Assembly: GCA_017744795.1 (NCBI GenBank)
Contig: JAGIAQ010000027.1
Coordinates: 1 to 40,563 of the forward strand
DNA length: 40,563 nucleotides
Source of the DNA: Niabella sp.
GTDB lineage: Bacteria; Bacteroidota; Bacteroidia; Chitinophagales; Chitinophagaceae
Direction of reading: 5' to 3'
The notes below the pieces were generated by a model. It saw only the letters and a list, made by a program, of their open reading frames with translations. It was not told the DNA's origin and did no database searches. Below are positions 15,909 through 25,062 of the stretch, piece after piece. The first letter of the stretch is position 1, and every line of letters starts with the position of its first letter. The position numbers and the translations under genes were made by a program.

Positions 15909-16343
15909 ATGGCAAACTATCCCTTAACCGTCTTTCACTACAAAGTTTCATGGAACAACCAGGATATCGGTTTTTCAGATGTTTCCGGACTGACGCAGGA
16001 GATCCAGGCAATTGAATACCGCGACGGGCTGATGGCCGGCTCCACCCCGTCTTTGAAGCGCCCGGGATTGCGCAAGGTTACCAATATTAGTTTGAAGAGG
16101 GGCATTGTTGAAAAAAATAACGACCTGTTCAATTGGTTTAATAACAATGGTGCACCCAATGTGGAACGGCGCGATATTACTATTACACTTTTGAATGACG
16201 AAGGTGAACCGGTGATGATCTGGTCGGTGTTACAGGCCTTTCCTGTAAAATGTGAAGGCCCCGGGTTGAAAGCGAGCGGGAACGATATCGCAATTGAATC
16301 CATAGAGTTGGCGCACGAAGGCATCTCTACAAAAACCACATAA
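15909..16343 (+). CDS. Inner tube protein 1 (gp19/Hcp-like, Pvc1-like)
   Basis: A 144-aa tube subunit of the phage tail tube (T4 gp19) family. The pattern is typical: YPLTVFHYKVSWNNQDIGFSDVSGL at the start, EYRDGLM, KRPGLRKVTNISLKRGIV, the WFNNN helix, ITITLLNDEGEPVMIWSVLQAFPVK, and IAIESIELAHEGIS at the end. Such subunits form stacked hexameric rings that carry cargo in the lumen. It follows the sheath gene by 32 bases and is followed after 2 bases by a paralogue. By order and size it is the main tube protein. Confidence 0.95.
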   Translation: MANYPLTVFHYKVSWNNQDIGFSDVSGLTQEIQAIEYRDGLMAGSTPSLKRPGLRKVTNISLKRGIVEKNNDLFNWFNNNGAPNVERRDITITLLNDEGEPVMIWSVLQAFPVKCEGPGLKASGNDIAIESIELAHEGISTKTT

Positions 16344-16345
16344 GT

Positions 16346-16819
16346 ATGGCTACGTATTATCCGCCAACTGCCTTTCACTTTAAAGTAGAGTTTACCGGTG
16401 TGGACGGAAGCGGTGCCGATGCAGAGCAACGCTTCCAGGAAGTGAGCGGGTTGTCCGTTGAGATCGAAACAGAAACCATACGGGAGGGCGGGGAGAACCG
16501 GTTTGAATATAAACTTCCCAAGCGTGCCAAATATCCCAACCTGGTATTAAAAAGGGGAATGTTGGCGAGCACGGTACTGCTGAAATGGTTCAAAGCGGCC
16601 ACCAGTGCATATTTCCTGGCGATAGACCCTTCCTCTGATTTTAAGCCTTCGGATATTTTAATTACACTTTTGGATGAAAGTGATCAGCCGGTGGCCATAT
16701 GGAATGTGGTGCAGGCCTACCCGTTAAAATGGTCGGTTTCGGATCTCAGAGCAAATGATAATGCGGTACTAGTGGAAACAATTGAACTGGCTTACCAATA
16801 TTTTGAACGAAAACTATAA
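16346..16819 (+). CDS. Inner tube protein 2 (tube initiator, Pvc5-like)
   Basis: A 157-aa paralogue of the preceding tube protein with the same fold pattern (AFHFKVEF, FQEVSGLSVEIETETIREGG, KYPNLVLKRGML, WFKAATSA, ILITLLDESDQPVAIWNVVQAYPLKW, VLVETIELAYQYFERK). It has an extra acidic loop near residues 18-26 (GVDGSGADAEQRF). In PVC and AFP the second tube protein forms the first ring that adapts the six-fold tube to the baseplate and spike. Its place directly before the DUF5908-like and LysM connector genes supports that role. Confidence 0.9.
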   Translation: MATYYPPTAFHFKVEFTGVDGSGADAEQRFQEVSGLSVEIETETIREGGENRFEYKLPKRAKYPNLVLKRGMLASTVLLKWFKAATSAYFLAIDPSSDFKPSDILITLLDESDQPVAIWNVVQAYPLKWSVSDLRANDNAVLVETIELAYQYFERKL

Positions 16820-16822
16820 ACC

Positions 16823-16990
16823 ATGCCGGTACAAATCAATGAAGTTATTATCAAAGCGGTGGTAGAGCAGCCTTCGGGTGTGCAGGGGTCCCGGAATGAA
16901 CCCGGGCGGCCCCGTGAGCAGGGATGCACTGCTACTGAAGAACTGATGGAAAAGTTACTAAGTATTATAAGAGAAAAACAGGAAAGATAA
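16823..16990 (+). CDS. Small eCIS protein, DUF5908 (Pvc6-like)
   Basis: A 55-aa protein beginning MPVQINEVIIKAVVE, with a Gly/Pro/Arg-rich middle and a C-terminal amphipathic helix (TEELMEKLLSIIREKQER). This is the layout of the DUF5908 proteins found between tube and LysM genes in eCIS clusters; the equivalent position in PVC operons is pvc6, of unclear role. The gene starts 3 bases after the tube 2 stop, and its stop overlaps the next start by one base (TAATG). It is easily missed because of its length. Confidence 0.85.
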   Translation: MPVQINEVIIKAVVEQPSGVQGSRNEPGRPREQGCTATEELMEKLLSIIREKQER

Positions 16991-17670
16991 TGGACGCTAC
17001 CAGTGAGGCCAAGTTGCCTTTTAATTTAAAAATAATTCCGGTAAATGCAGACGGCATACCAGCAGGTGTTCCTTTTCTGGCGCCGTTTAACCCCGAAACC
17101 TTTTCGATAAAGGAAAATGTGGAATGGGAAGATTGCAGCCCTCCGGGAACGGTAGGCGCCAACCAGGTGTATAAGTCCACCCGGGCGCGCTCCTTTACGC
17201 TCGAGTTTATTTTGGACGGAACGGGGGTGAATACCAATGGCGTAAAGATTCCCGTAACGGCACAGGTGCTGCTTTTCAGGGAAGCGACCACAAAAATAGT
17301 GGGCAGTACGCACCGGCCCCCCTATCTTATTGTACAGTATGGCAGCTTCATCAGCTCCTGTAACATTACTTCGTCGGATATTTCGTATACGATGTTTGAT
17401 ATGACGGGCCTGCCGATAAGAGCCAAGGTGACGGCGAGTTTTGATGAACGCACACCCGGCACACTCGGTGCGCTATTGAGCATGCTTTCTTCACCCGATC
17501 TTACACATGTTATTGAAGTGCAAAAAGGAGATACGCTGCCCCTGCTTACCTATAAGGTATATCAGAATCAGCAGTACTACCTGCAGGTTGCCAAAGTGAA
17601 CCGTTTAAAAAATTTCAGAAAGCTGCAGCCCGGAACCAGACTTGTGTTTCCCAGGATTGTAGATCAGTAA
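16990..17670 (+). CDS. Tube-baseplate connector with LysM domain (Pvc7/gp53-like)
   Basis: A 226-aa protein. The N-terminal part (AKLPFNLKIIPV ... FLAPFNPETFSIKENVEW ... SFTLEFILDGTGV) is the CIS tube-like domain. Residues about 175-222 are a LysM module: VQKGDTLPLLTYKVYQNQQYYLQVAKVN followed by LQPGTRLVFPRI. In PVC and AFP this protein joins the initiator tube ring and spike to the baseplate, with the LysM fold serving as a structural clamp rather than a peptidoglycan binder. It overlaps the DUF5908-like gene by one base and precedes the spike gene by 9 bases, as in other eCIS. Confidence 0.92.
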   Translation: MDATSEAKLPFNLKIIPVNADGIPAGVPFLAPFNPETFSIKENVEWEDCSPPGTVGANQVYKSTRARSFTLEFILDGTGVNTNGVKIPVTAQVLLFREATTKIVGSTHRPPYLIVQYGSFISSCNITSSDISYTMFDMTGLPIRAKVTASFDERTPGTLGALLSMLSSPDLTHVIEVQKGDTLPLLTYKVYQNQQYYLQVAKVNRLKNFRKLQPGTRLVFPRIVDQ

Positions 17671-17679
17671 AAACAGTTT

Positions 17680-19326
17680 ATGCCCGATCCATTAGCTTCC
17701 ATACCGCCCGGAACGCAGTCTGCTACAGATGTGGTGACCTGTAAAGTTTTTATCAACGGCACTCCATTGAGCAATGAGGTATTGCTGCAACAGCTAAGCA
17801 TTACAAAAACGTTTAATAAAATAGCGGCAGCAAAAATAGTATTCCTGGACGGTTCGGTGGCAGAACGCAACTTCTCTCTCAGCAATGATGACCGGTTTAA
17901 ACCCGGCAATACGATTAAGGTTCAATTGGGATACCTGGGCGATGCGGATACCGTTTTTGAAGGTGTTATCATAAAGCATGGCATCCGGATACGGCAACAG
18001 GGCGCCTCGGTTCTGGTGATCGAAGCAAAAGATAAAGCTGTAAAATTAACAATGGCGCGGAAAAGCGCTTACCATCTTAATAAAACGGATACTGATATTA
18101 TCAGAGACCTGCTAACTGATTATGACAATGATGTGGATACCACAACCGTACAGTATGATCAATTGGTGCAGTTTGATGCAACGGACTGGGACTTCATTTT
18201 AACAAGGGCTGAGGCAAACGGGATGTTTGCATTTACTGATAACGGAAAGGTGCTTGTTAAGCAGCCCGCCAATATGAGAGCCCCGGTTTTGAAAGCGACT
18301 TATGGCGATAATATCCGGGATTTTGAGGCGGAGATGGACGTGCGCCGGCAGCTGCAGCAGGTTACCAGCCAGTCCTGGGACTTTGCCAAACAGCAGGTTG
18401 TAATATCGGATCCGGGCAACGCGGCTTTTTCGGAAAATGGAAATATTTCCTCGGATGACCTGGGAATGGTATTGGGGGCCGAAGTGCAGTTAAGTCATAC
18501 CGGCAATCTTGCAGCTGATGAATTGCAGGCCTGGTCGAATGCTTACGCCTTGCGGAATCATCTGCTGAAAATTGCCGGCCGGGTGAGTATCCAGGGCCAG
18601 GCACTGGTAAAGCCGGGCGACCTTATTACGCTGGATGGCGTTGGAGATCGTTTCAATGGAAATGTTTTTGTGACCGGCGTGTTGCAGCAGTATGAAGGCG
18701 CCTGGCAAACGGATATCCAGTTTGGGTGGCGCGAGGACTGGTTTTATAAAAAAGAAGATGTGATGGATAAACCGGCATCCGGCCTGTTGCCGGGCATCAA
18801 CGGATTGCAGATCGGCGTGGTAAAAGATATAGAAGATCCTCAGAGCAATGAATACCAGTATCGCATCAGGGTACAGGTACCGGTTATCAATTCGGACGAT
18901 GACGGCATCTGGGCCCGCGTGGCTACACTGGATGCCGGAGCCGGAAGGGGCGTGTATTTCAGGCCCCAGGTGGGAGATGAAGTAGTGGTAGGGTTCCTGA
19001 ATGATGACCCAAGGGAAGCGATCATACTGGGCTGTTTGCATAGTAATGATCAAAAAAAATCTCCGTTGCCCGAAACGACCGGTAAAGAACAGTATGGAAT
19101 TGTAACGAACGAAAAAATGAAATTGATTTTTGATGACAGCGATAAAAAAATAATGATCGTGGCAACGACGGGCTCAGGTGAAAAATCGATAGTGATGAAT
19201 GATAACGGCGCTTTTGAATTGAAAGATGAATACGAGAATCATATTAAAATGGATACAACGGGCATCACCATTCAGTCGAACGGGAAAGTGGTAATAAAAG
19301 GGGTGCAGGTGTTGATTAACAGTTAA
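17680..19326 (+). CDS. VgrG/gpD-gp5-like spike protein (Pvc8-like)
   Basis: A 548-aa trimeric spike. Residues 20-340 are the gpD/gp27-like barrel hub (CKVFINGTPLSNEVLLQQLSI ... VQLGYLGDADTVFEGVIIKHGIR ... DTDIIRDLLTDY). Residues about 373-453 are a gp5-type OB-fold (GLQIGVVKDIEDPQ ... WARVATLDAGAGRGVYFRPQVGDEVVVGFLNDDPREAIILGCLHS). The last ~90 residues are the repeating beta-prism needle (KIMIVATTGSGEKSIVMNDNGAFELKDEYENHIKMDTTG). It forms the central hub and puncturing spike. No extra enzymatic C-terminal domain is present. The PAAR tip gene follows after 68 bases. Confidence 0.95.
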   Translation: MPDPLASIPPGTQSATDVVTCKVFINGTPLSNEVLLQQLSITKTFNKIAAAKIVFLDGSVAERNFSLSNDDRFKPGNTIKVQLGYLGDADTVFEGVIIKHGIRIRQQGASVLVIEAKDKAVKLTMARKSAYHLNKTDTDIIRDLLTDYDNDVDTTTVQYDQLVQFDATDWDFILTRAEANGMFAFTDNGKVLVKQPANMRAPVLKATYGDNIRDFEAEMDVRRQLQQVTSQSWDFAKQQVVISDPGNAAFSENGNISSDDLGMVLGAEVQLSHTGNLAADELQAWSNAYALRNHLLKIAGRVSIQGQALVKPGDLITLDGVGDRFNGNVFVTGVLQQYEGAWQTDIQFGWREDWFYKKEDVMDKPASGLLPGINGLQIGVVKDIEDPQSNEYQYRIRVQVPVINSDDDGIWARVATLDAGAGRGVYFRPQVGDEVVVGFLNDDPREAIILGCLHSNDQKKSPLPETTGKEQYGIVTNEKMKLIFDDSDKKIMIVATTGSGEKSIVMNDNGAFELKDEYENHIKMDTTGITIQSNGKVVIKGVQVLINS

Positions 19327-19340
19327 CAGTATTACCAAGC

Positions 19341-19380
19341 CCTTAATGTTCCTTAACTCCTTAACAAAGACCTTAATGTT
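19341..19380. repeat. Array of CCTTAAY direct repeats
   Basis: CCTTAATGTT occurs at 19341-19350 and 19371-19380, with CCTTAAC at 19351-19357 and 19359-19365 between them. It fills the gap between the spike and PAAR genes. It looks like a short degenerate interspersed repeat; no function can be assigned. Confidence 0.6.
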
Positions 19381-19394
19381 TAAATATTCATAAG

Positions 19395-19688
19395 ATGGCA
19401 CTAGCAGCACGGATAACAGACAATCACACCTGCCCCATGACCAACCCCAATGGCAGTCCACATACCGGCGGGCCCATACTCCCTTCCGGCAAGTCGACCG
19501 TACTAATTGGGGGCTTGCCGGCCGCAAAGCAAGGAGATCTTTGCACTTGCACCGGACCACCGGATACGATCAGCAAGGGCTCATCGTCGGTGTTTATTGA
19601 TGGCCAGCCCGCGGCACGAGTGGGGGATCAGACGGCACACGGAGGAGCAATTGTTTCGGGCTGCGGAACGGTTATGATTGGCGATTAG
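19395..19688 (+). CDS. PAAR-domain spike tip protein (Pvc10-like)
   Basis: A 97-aa PAAR protein: AARITDNHTCPM at the start, GGPILPSGKSTVLIGGLPAAKQGDLCTCTGPPDTI in the middle, and ARVGDQTAHGGAIVSGCGTVMIGD at the end. The conserved His and Cys residues form the zinc site of the sharp cone that caps the VgrG-like spike. It is the minimal form without a toxin extension, so the tip serves only for piercing. Its place after the spike and before gp25 matches the eCIS order. Confidence 0.95.
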   Translation: MALAARITDNHTCPMTNPNGSPHTGGPILPSGKSTVLIGGLPAAKQGDLCTCTGPPDTISKGSSSVFIDGQPAARVGDQTAHGGAIVSGCGTVMIGD

Positions 19689-19783
19689 CGGCGGCAGTAC
19701 TAATACTTCATTTTGAAAGGCTGACTTGATGCGAAGCAAATGGAATGAAAGCTGATATTTTAACAAGATAAAAACCAATACCG

Positions 19784-20209
19784 ATGAGTTTAAAAAATAT
19801 AGATCAGTCATTTCTGGGAAGCGGATGGAGCTTCCCGCCAACCTTCCGCAGGGAATGGTTTGGCCTGGAACTACTGACAGGAGTGGACGACGTGGAGAGC
19901 TGTATTCGCATCATTCTGGAAACAATAAGCGGAGAGCGGGTGATGTTACCCTCGTTTGGTTCTAACCTGCAGGCGTATTTTTTTGAACCGATGAATGTTC
20001 CATCCATTACCATGATCGAAAAAATTGTGCATGATGCGCTGGTGTATCATGAGCCGCGGATCATCGTTGAAAATGTATCGTCGACCCCGGATGTAGCACA
20101 GGGAATTCTTGCGATCAATATCGAATACACCATTATAACCACCAATACGCGCTATAATTATGTGTATCCTTTTTATATGACAGAGGCGACGAATATTGAA
20201 ACGAAATGA
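19784..20209 (+). CDS. Baseplate wedge protein, GPW/gp25 family (Pvc9-like)
   Basis: A 141-aa gp25-like protein. Diagnostic blocks are LGSGWSFPPTFRRE, GVDDVESCIRIILETISGERVMLPSFGSNLQAYFFEPMN (the family core including the E-R-x-x-x-P-x-x-G motif) and LAINIEYTIITTNTRYNYVYPFY. It seeds sheath assembly and joins the baseplate wedges to the first sheath ring. It is shorter than its neighbours and lies 95 bases after PAAR and 61 bases before the large baseplate gene; neither gap shows a gene. Confidence 0.95.
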   Translation: MSLKNIDQSFLGSGWSFPPTFRREWFGLELLTGVDDVESCIRIILETISGERVMLPSFGSNLQAYFFEPMNVPSITMIEKIVHDALVYHEPRIIVENVSSTPDVAQGILAINIEYTIITTNTRYNYVYPFYMTEATNIETK

Positions 20210-20270
20210 GGCAAATGGTCAATAGTTAAGACATCGGGCATCTAACATTAATCTAATAAAAATAGTTCTC

Positions 20271-23200
20271 ATGGCAGGTTGCTGCAGTTGTAATAGCGAG
20301 ACAAACCGGGATGGTTCAGGCCAGTTAAGCCGGTATCTGAAAGCGCTCGATCCGTCCTATGCACCGATCGATGACAGAAGTATAGAGGAGTTGCTCGTAT
20401 TTATAAAGCGTTATGCAAAGCAAATACGGTTTTATGATATCCCCGGAAGCAACCCGGATAATACAGCCGATCCATCCAAAATAAGCTGGGAAGGGTTCTT
20501 CCGTAGCGACATGGCCGTTATCGCGGCTTCGGTAGCGCTTACGGATAGTGTATCGGTTAAAGAACAATATGATGGGTTGCGCGGAGCCCTCGATGCCCAG
20601 CCGGCGGCGGCCCAATACCAGGCGCTTTTTGATCCGATTCGTACTCTTGTCATTAAAATAGATGAGTGGTACAGTCTGGCCATTCCGGAAAACCCCTTGT
20701 ATCACGACCTGCGGTTGGCGATCAACTCCAATCTTAAACAGCAGGTGCAGCAGTTGCTGGCCTATGCCAAAGGATTCAGCTATGCAGACGCACAAAATCC
20801 GTTTGAGCCTGATTTTTCCCCGGTAGTCAATAAGGATGTCTGGGGACTGAACGAGGTGGTGAATGCCGATATCTCCATATACCAGGGCACCACCACGGAA
20901 GACAAAATACAAAACGCCGCTTTATATATAGACGATGTATTTAATAATTTCTATAGTTTTTTAAAGCAGCTACAGCAGCATGCGACAGGATATATGGAAG
21001 TGGCCCTGGAGCAATACCCCGGACATCAGCCTCATATGGCACTTTTCATTTCCTTCCTGCAGCTTTTTCAATTGGCACAGCAGCAAATGAATGGCATTAC
21101 CGGCCGGATGCTTGATTTCTATTATAAGGATGTGCTGCGGCTTACCACAAAGCCCGCGCTGCCGGATAAAGTGCATATCGTATTTGAATTGGCCAAAGGC
21201 GTTGCGGCTTACGACGTGGCGGCCGGAACGGCACTAAAGGCCGGCAAAGATGCGTTGGGTAAAGAGCAGGTGTATAAAACCGAATCGGATCTGGTGGTAA
21301 ACCCGGCAAAAGTGAAAGAGATTAAAACCGTATTTATAGGAAAGGCGCCTTCGATAAGCGATCCTTCCAAAAATACCATCACCGGTTTTTTTGCGCGGCC
21401 CGTTGCTAATTCTAAAGACGGTTTCGGACAGGCATTTACCGCAGCAGACGCTAAATGGCCGGCATTGGGAACAGATGGAGCTGCAAACAGTTTGTTTGGT
21501 AATCCCTGTGACTATGTTACAGCGAAATTCAATAAAAATAACGCGGATGCAACCCAGGTGGGTTTTGCCCTAGCCTCGCCCCAGCTGGTATTGAACGGCG
21601 GTAATCGTCTTTTGGAAATACAAGTAAGTACCCGCTACAAGACCGATAATTTATTTGCAGCAGCAGAGCAATTTGAAACAAAATACGCCGGAAAAGCCTT
21701 TTTTAATGTGGCGCTTTCGGGCGCCAAAGGCTGGATCAATGCGGACAAAGTGCTCAATGATCAGGACCAGGTCACGCTCTTCCAGGACGGAAATACGGAC
21801 GTTTTTAATCAGAATAATACCTTTGCCAGGGCGGCTTACTATTGTAATTACGAACAGAAAACCATTACTGTTTTTTTGCCGGTTGCAGAACAGGCGGTCA
21901 TTGGGTTTGATCCGGCAGTGCACACGGGCGCCGGTTTTCAAACCCCTTTTCCGGTAGTGCGTATTCTTATTAACCAGGATGCTCAACTGGATGAAAACGA
22001 TTACCAGGCGGCCATGGCAGCGGGCATTAGTATTCGCACTAAAGTGGGCTCCATTAATGCGCGGAACACTGCTGAAACCGACGATAGCCCGCCCCATATG
22101 GATGGGTTAAAGAAACTGGTATTGCAAAATAAGGATGGTGTTATTGAGCCCGGCAAGCCCTTTGATCCCTTTACCGCCTACCCGCTGCCCGGCAGATCTT
22201 TTTATATCGGCAGTGCCGAAGTGTTTGACAAACCTTTTGTGCTCACTAACGGCGACAAGCTGTCTGTAAATATTCAAAAGACAATGACGGCTGCTGCTAG
22301 TAATTCCGGAACGGGCACGCTTCGGAGCGTTATTATCAATACCCAGGATACTTACAGCGTAAGTATTTTACAGGGCCGGCAATGGCAGCAACTGGCAGGC
22401 AGTAATTTTACGATCCAGGGCCTTTCGACCAATGTGCTGATGGGCACTGATGCTTTCTCATTCGAACGAACTCCGATAGATACTGTTGAGGAATGGAAAC
22501 CGGACACTGAAAAGGATTTTATTAAACTGGATCTTGTTTATGATCCGCTGCTCGCAGACAATGGCAATACGGACATAATGCAGCGAAGCCGAAACCTGGC
22601 GCCGCGCCTGGAGATCAATGAGGTCTCGGTTAGTTATGATTCCACCGTTGTTTTACAAAGTGGCACCGATCAATTTTTTCATGTATATCCTTTTGGTGCA
22701 GTGGAAACAGATATTCCGGGGCGGGGCGGGTCAGCAAATGCCCTTCTTGTGCAATCGAACGGCACACTTTTTCCGCAGTTTGGCTATTTGAACCCTTATG
22801 AAAAATATTATAACCCGCCGGCTGCAAAAGAAATGGTTCATAAGGAGTTTGCAGATGTTTTCGGCACCGGGAACCGGTGGCCGGTGGCTGTTGGCGCAAG
22901 CGGTAATGCGGTACGCCTGATGCTTGACGCCCAGGATAGTATTAATAAACGCACCAACCAGTATACGGGCGCTATGCAGCAGGGAATGCTGTATATTGGA
23001 TTGGAGCAACTGCAACCGCTCCAAAGTATTTCCCTGCTGTTTCAGTTTGCCGAAGGCAGCGCCGCTAATGAAGATGATGATCCGCCGGCCATCAACTGGA
23101 GCTATCTTTCCAATAACAACTGGCGTCCGATGAAGGCGGAGCAGATCGTTTCGGATGGTACTTATGGATTTCAGACTACGGGCATCATAAAAATAGATAT

Positions 23201-25055
23201 CCCCGCTGATGCATCGTTGAGCAATACCCTTGCTTCCGGCGGGCTGATCTGGTTGTGCGCAAGCGTTGACGGGTATGCAGAACGCATCCCCCAGTTAATA
23301 GATATTGTAACCCAGGCAGTGGAGGCCTCATTTGCGGATGCGGGTAACGACCCGGCACATTTTGATAATGCATTGCCGGCAGGCAGCATTGCCAAATTAG
23401 TGACACCGGTGGCCGAGATCGGAAAAGTACAGCAACCCTTCGCTTCTTTCGATGGGAAACACCGGGAGGTTGGGAAGGAGTTTTACACACGGGTAAGCGA
23501 ACGGCTGCGCCACAAAGGCAGGGCCGTAACTGCCTGGGATTATGAGCACCTGGTGCTGGACCGTTTCCCCTCCGTTTATAAAGTAAAATGTATTACGCAT
23601 ACGGACCCGAACTGTTTATGCAGGACCGCGGTGAGCGTTCCGGTTCAAAAGCATTTTCTGCTTTCGTACAATAGCGATGATAATTTTGACAACCCTTCTC
23701 AGATTCTGATCAAAACGATCATTAACGACCTTGCAACCTATCCGCAGCTGAAAGCAACTATTACGATCTTTGATCCGGGTAATAATAACAGCACTTCTGA
23801 CGATTCTATAAAAGGAAAGATCGTTGCCTTGCTTACTTCAAACGGCGCCGTTGATTCGGGCCGCATCACAACTTTCGTTGCCGCCAGCGGTACCCTCTGG
23901 ACGATGCAGGTAATGTTGGGTGACTACCCCTCCGATAGTAAAAAGGAGTGCTGTGGCCCGCAAGTGGCGCCGGGACACGTTTTGCTGGTACCTATCGCTA
24001 ATTTGAAGAATCGCAATGCGGTGAATCCCCTGCAGCCCAAAACGAGTCGCAGGGTATTGATAGCGATACAGGAGTTTTTAAAAACAAAGACAGCGCCCTT
24101 TGTTCAGGTGCATGCAAAGAATCCCGTGTATGAACAGATCATTGTTTCATTCAAAGTGCAGTTTCTTTCCGGAATGGATAAAGGGTATTACATGAAGCAG
24201 TTGAATGAAGAGCTGGTTCATTTTCTCACCCCGTGGGCTTTTGATGAGACCGCCGATGTTCAGTTTGGTCAAAAAATTTATGCGTCTTCTATTATCAACT
24301 TTATTGAAGAGCGTAGCTATGTTGATTTTATCACAGACTTTGCAATGGGCGTGTGCTGTAACGAATGTTGCCCCGCTCCGGGCACTATCATAAATGGAGC
24401 AGCAGTGTTGGGTGCGCTTTATGATGATGAAAACAAGCAAAAACCACTGGAAGGGATCGCTGTAAAAATAAAAGAGCTCGGTTTAACCGCCCTAACAGAT
24501 GCAAGCGGACGATACACTTTTTCTGGAATTCCTTCCGGTAATTACACATTGGTCATCTATTTCTCCCTGTTTAATATTGTGACGCAATCGTTCACGATAG
24601 CTGATCCGCCGGCGCCCGTTACCCTGCCGGATATTATAAGAGGTGGCCCCCAGGCGGGTTATAGTCAGGATGCTGTTTCCTTATTTTTTAGCAAGCTCTG
24701 TAGTTGCAATGATATTGAGCAGCTCCTGGAAAATGATCCGAATTTTAAGGGCGATATCGTTGCCAAACCCTGTACCGCCCGGTCCATACTGGTTTCCGTT
24801 CCGCAGCATATTATCATTCCCTACGAAGAAGGGGATGAGCCATCGCCTTGCGAAAAAAGAAAAATGGCAGCAGTAGCCGGTGCGAAGGCAGTAAGTGCGT
24901 TGCCGTCTGCGGCGGTTGTGGCAACGGATAAAGTCGTAGCAGCCCCCGCTGTTAAAGCAGAAGCGGCTGTAGCGGACAAAGTCGCCGCCCCGGCATCAAA
25001 GAGTGCCCCGGCAAAGAATACGGCTGCAGTTAAAGCAAAAAAATCAAATAAATAA
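20271..25055 (+). CDS. Large baseplate J/gp47-like protein (Pvc11-like) with C-terminal Cys cluster, transthyretin-like domain and Ala/Lys tail
   Basis: A 1594-aa wedge protein. The first ~1350 residues are the eCIS baseplate protein, including the J-like block EFYTRVSERLRHKGRAVTAWDYEHLVLDRFPSVYKVKC near 1067-1110. The N-terminus carries a Cys cluster (Cys4, 5, 7). After the wedge part come Cys1362, 1363, 1366 and 1367 (CCNECC). A carboxypeptidase-regulatory/transthyretin-like beta domain follows at about 1375-1450 (PLEGIAVKIKELGLTALTD, GRYTFSGIPSGNYTLVIYF). Then comes a linker with further Cys, and from about residue 1530 a 60-residue Ala/Lys/Val-rich disordered tail. Baseplate wedges trigger sheath contraction. 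The extension is not part of the core family and could reach outward from the baseplate. The next gene starts 8 bases after the stop. Confidence 0.92.
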   Translation: MAGCCSCNSETNRDGSGQLSRYLKALDPSYAPIDDRSIEELLVFIKRYAKQIRFYDIPGSNPDNTADPSKISWEGFFRSDMAVIAASVALTDSVSVKEQYDGLRGALDAQPAAAQYQALFDPIRTLVIKIDEWYSLAIPENPLYHDLRLAINSNLKQQVQQLLAYAKGFSYADAQNPFEPDFSPVVNKDVWGLNEVVNADISIYQGTTTEDKIQNAALYIDDVFNNFYSFLKQLQQHATGYMEVALEQYPGHQPHMALFISFLQLFQLAQQQMNGITGRMLDFYYKDVLRLTTKPALPDKVHIVFELAKGVAAYDVAAGTALKAGKDALGKEQVYKTESDLVVNPAKVKEIKTVFIGKAPSISDPSKNTITGFFARPVANSKDGFGQAFTAADAKWPALGTDGAANSLFGNPCDYVTAKFNKNNADATQVGFALASPQLVLNGGNRLLEIQVSTRYKTDNLFAAAEQFETKYAGKAFFNVALSGAKGWINADKVLNDQDQVTLFQDGNTDVFNQNNTFARAAYYCNYEQKTITVFLPVAEQAVIGFDPAVHTGAGFQTPFPVVRILINQDAQLDENDYQAAMAAGISIRTKVGSINARNTAETDDSPPHMDGLKKLVLQNKDGVIEPGKPFDPFTAYPLPGRSFYIGSAEVFDKPFVLTNGDKLSVNIQKTMTAAASNSGTGTLRSVIINTQDTYSVSILQGRQWQQLAGSNFTIQGLSTNVLMGTDAFSFERTPIDTVEEWKPDTEKDFIKLDLVYDPLLADNGNTDIMQRSRNLAPRLEINEVSVSYDSTVVLQSGTDQFFHVYPFGAVETDIPGRGGSANALLVQSNGTLFPQFGYLNPYEKYYNPPAAKEMVHKEFADVFGTGNRWPVAVGASGNAVRLMLDAQDSINKRTNQYTGAMQQGMLYIGLEQLQPLQSISLLFQFAEGSAANEDDDPPAINWSYLSNNNWRPMKAEQIVSDGTYGFQTTGIIKIDIPADASLSNTLASGGLIWLCASVDGYAERIPQLIDIVTQAVEASFADAGNDPAHFDNALPAGSIAKLVTPVAEIGKVQQPFASFDGKHREVGKEFYTRVSERLRHKGRAVTAWDYEHLVLDRFPSVYKVKCITHTDPNCLCRTAVSVPVQKHFLLSYNSDDNFDNPSQILIKTIINDLATYPQLKATITIFDPGNNNSTSDDSIKGKIVALLTSNGAVDSGRITTFVAASGTLWTMQVMLGDYPSDSKKECCGPQVAPGHVLLVPIANLKNRNAVNPLQPKTSRRVLIAIQEFLKTKTAPFVQVHAKNPVYEQIIVSFKVQFLSGMDKGYYMKQLNEELVHFLTPWAFDETADVQFGQKIYASSIINFIEERSYVDFITDFAMGVCCNECCPAPGTIINGAAVLGALYDDENKQKPLEGIAVKIKELGLTALTDASGRYTFSGIPSGNYTLVIYFSLFNIVTQSFTIADPPAPVTLPDIIRGGPQAGYSQDAVSLFFSKLCSCNDIEQLLENDPNFKGDIVAKPCTARSILVSVPQHIIIPYEEGDEPSPCEKRKMAAVAGAKAVSALPSAAVVATDKVVAAPAVKAEAAVADKVAAPASKSAPAKNTAAVKAKKSNK

Positions 25056-25062
25056 TTTAATT

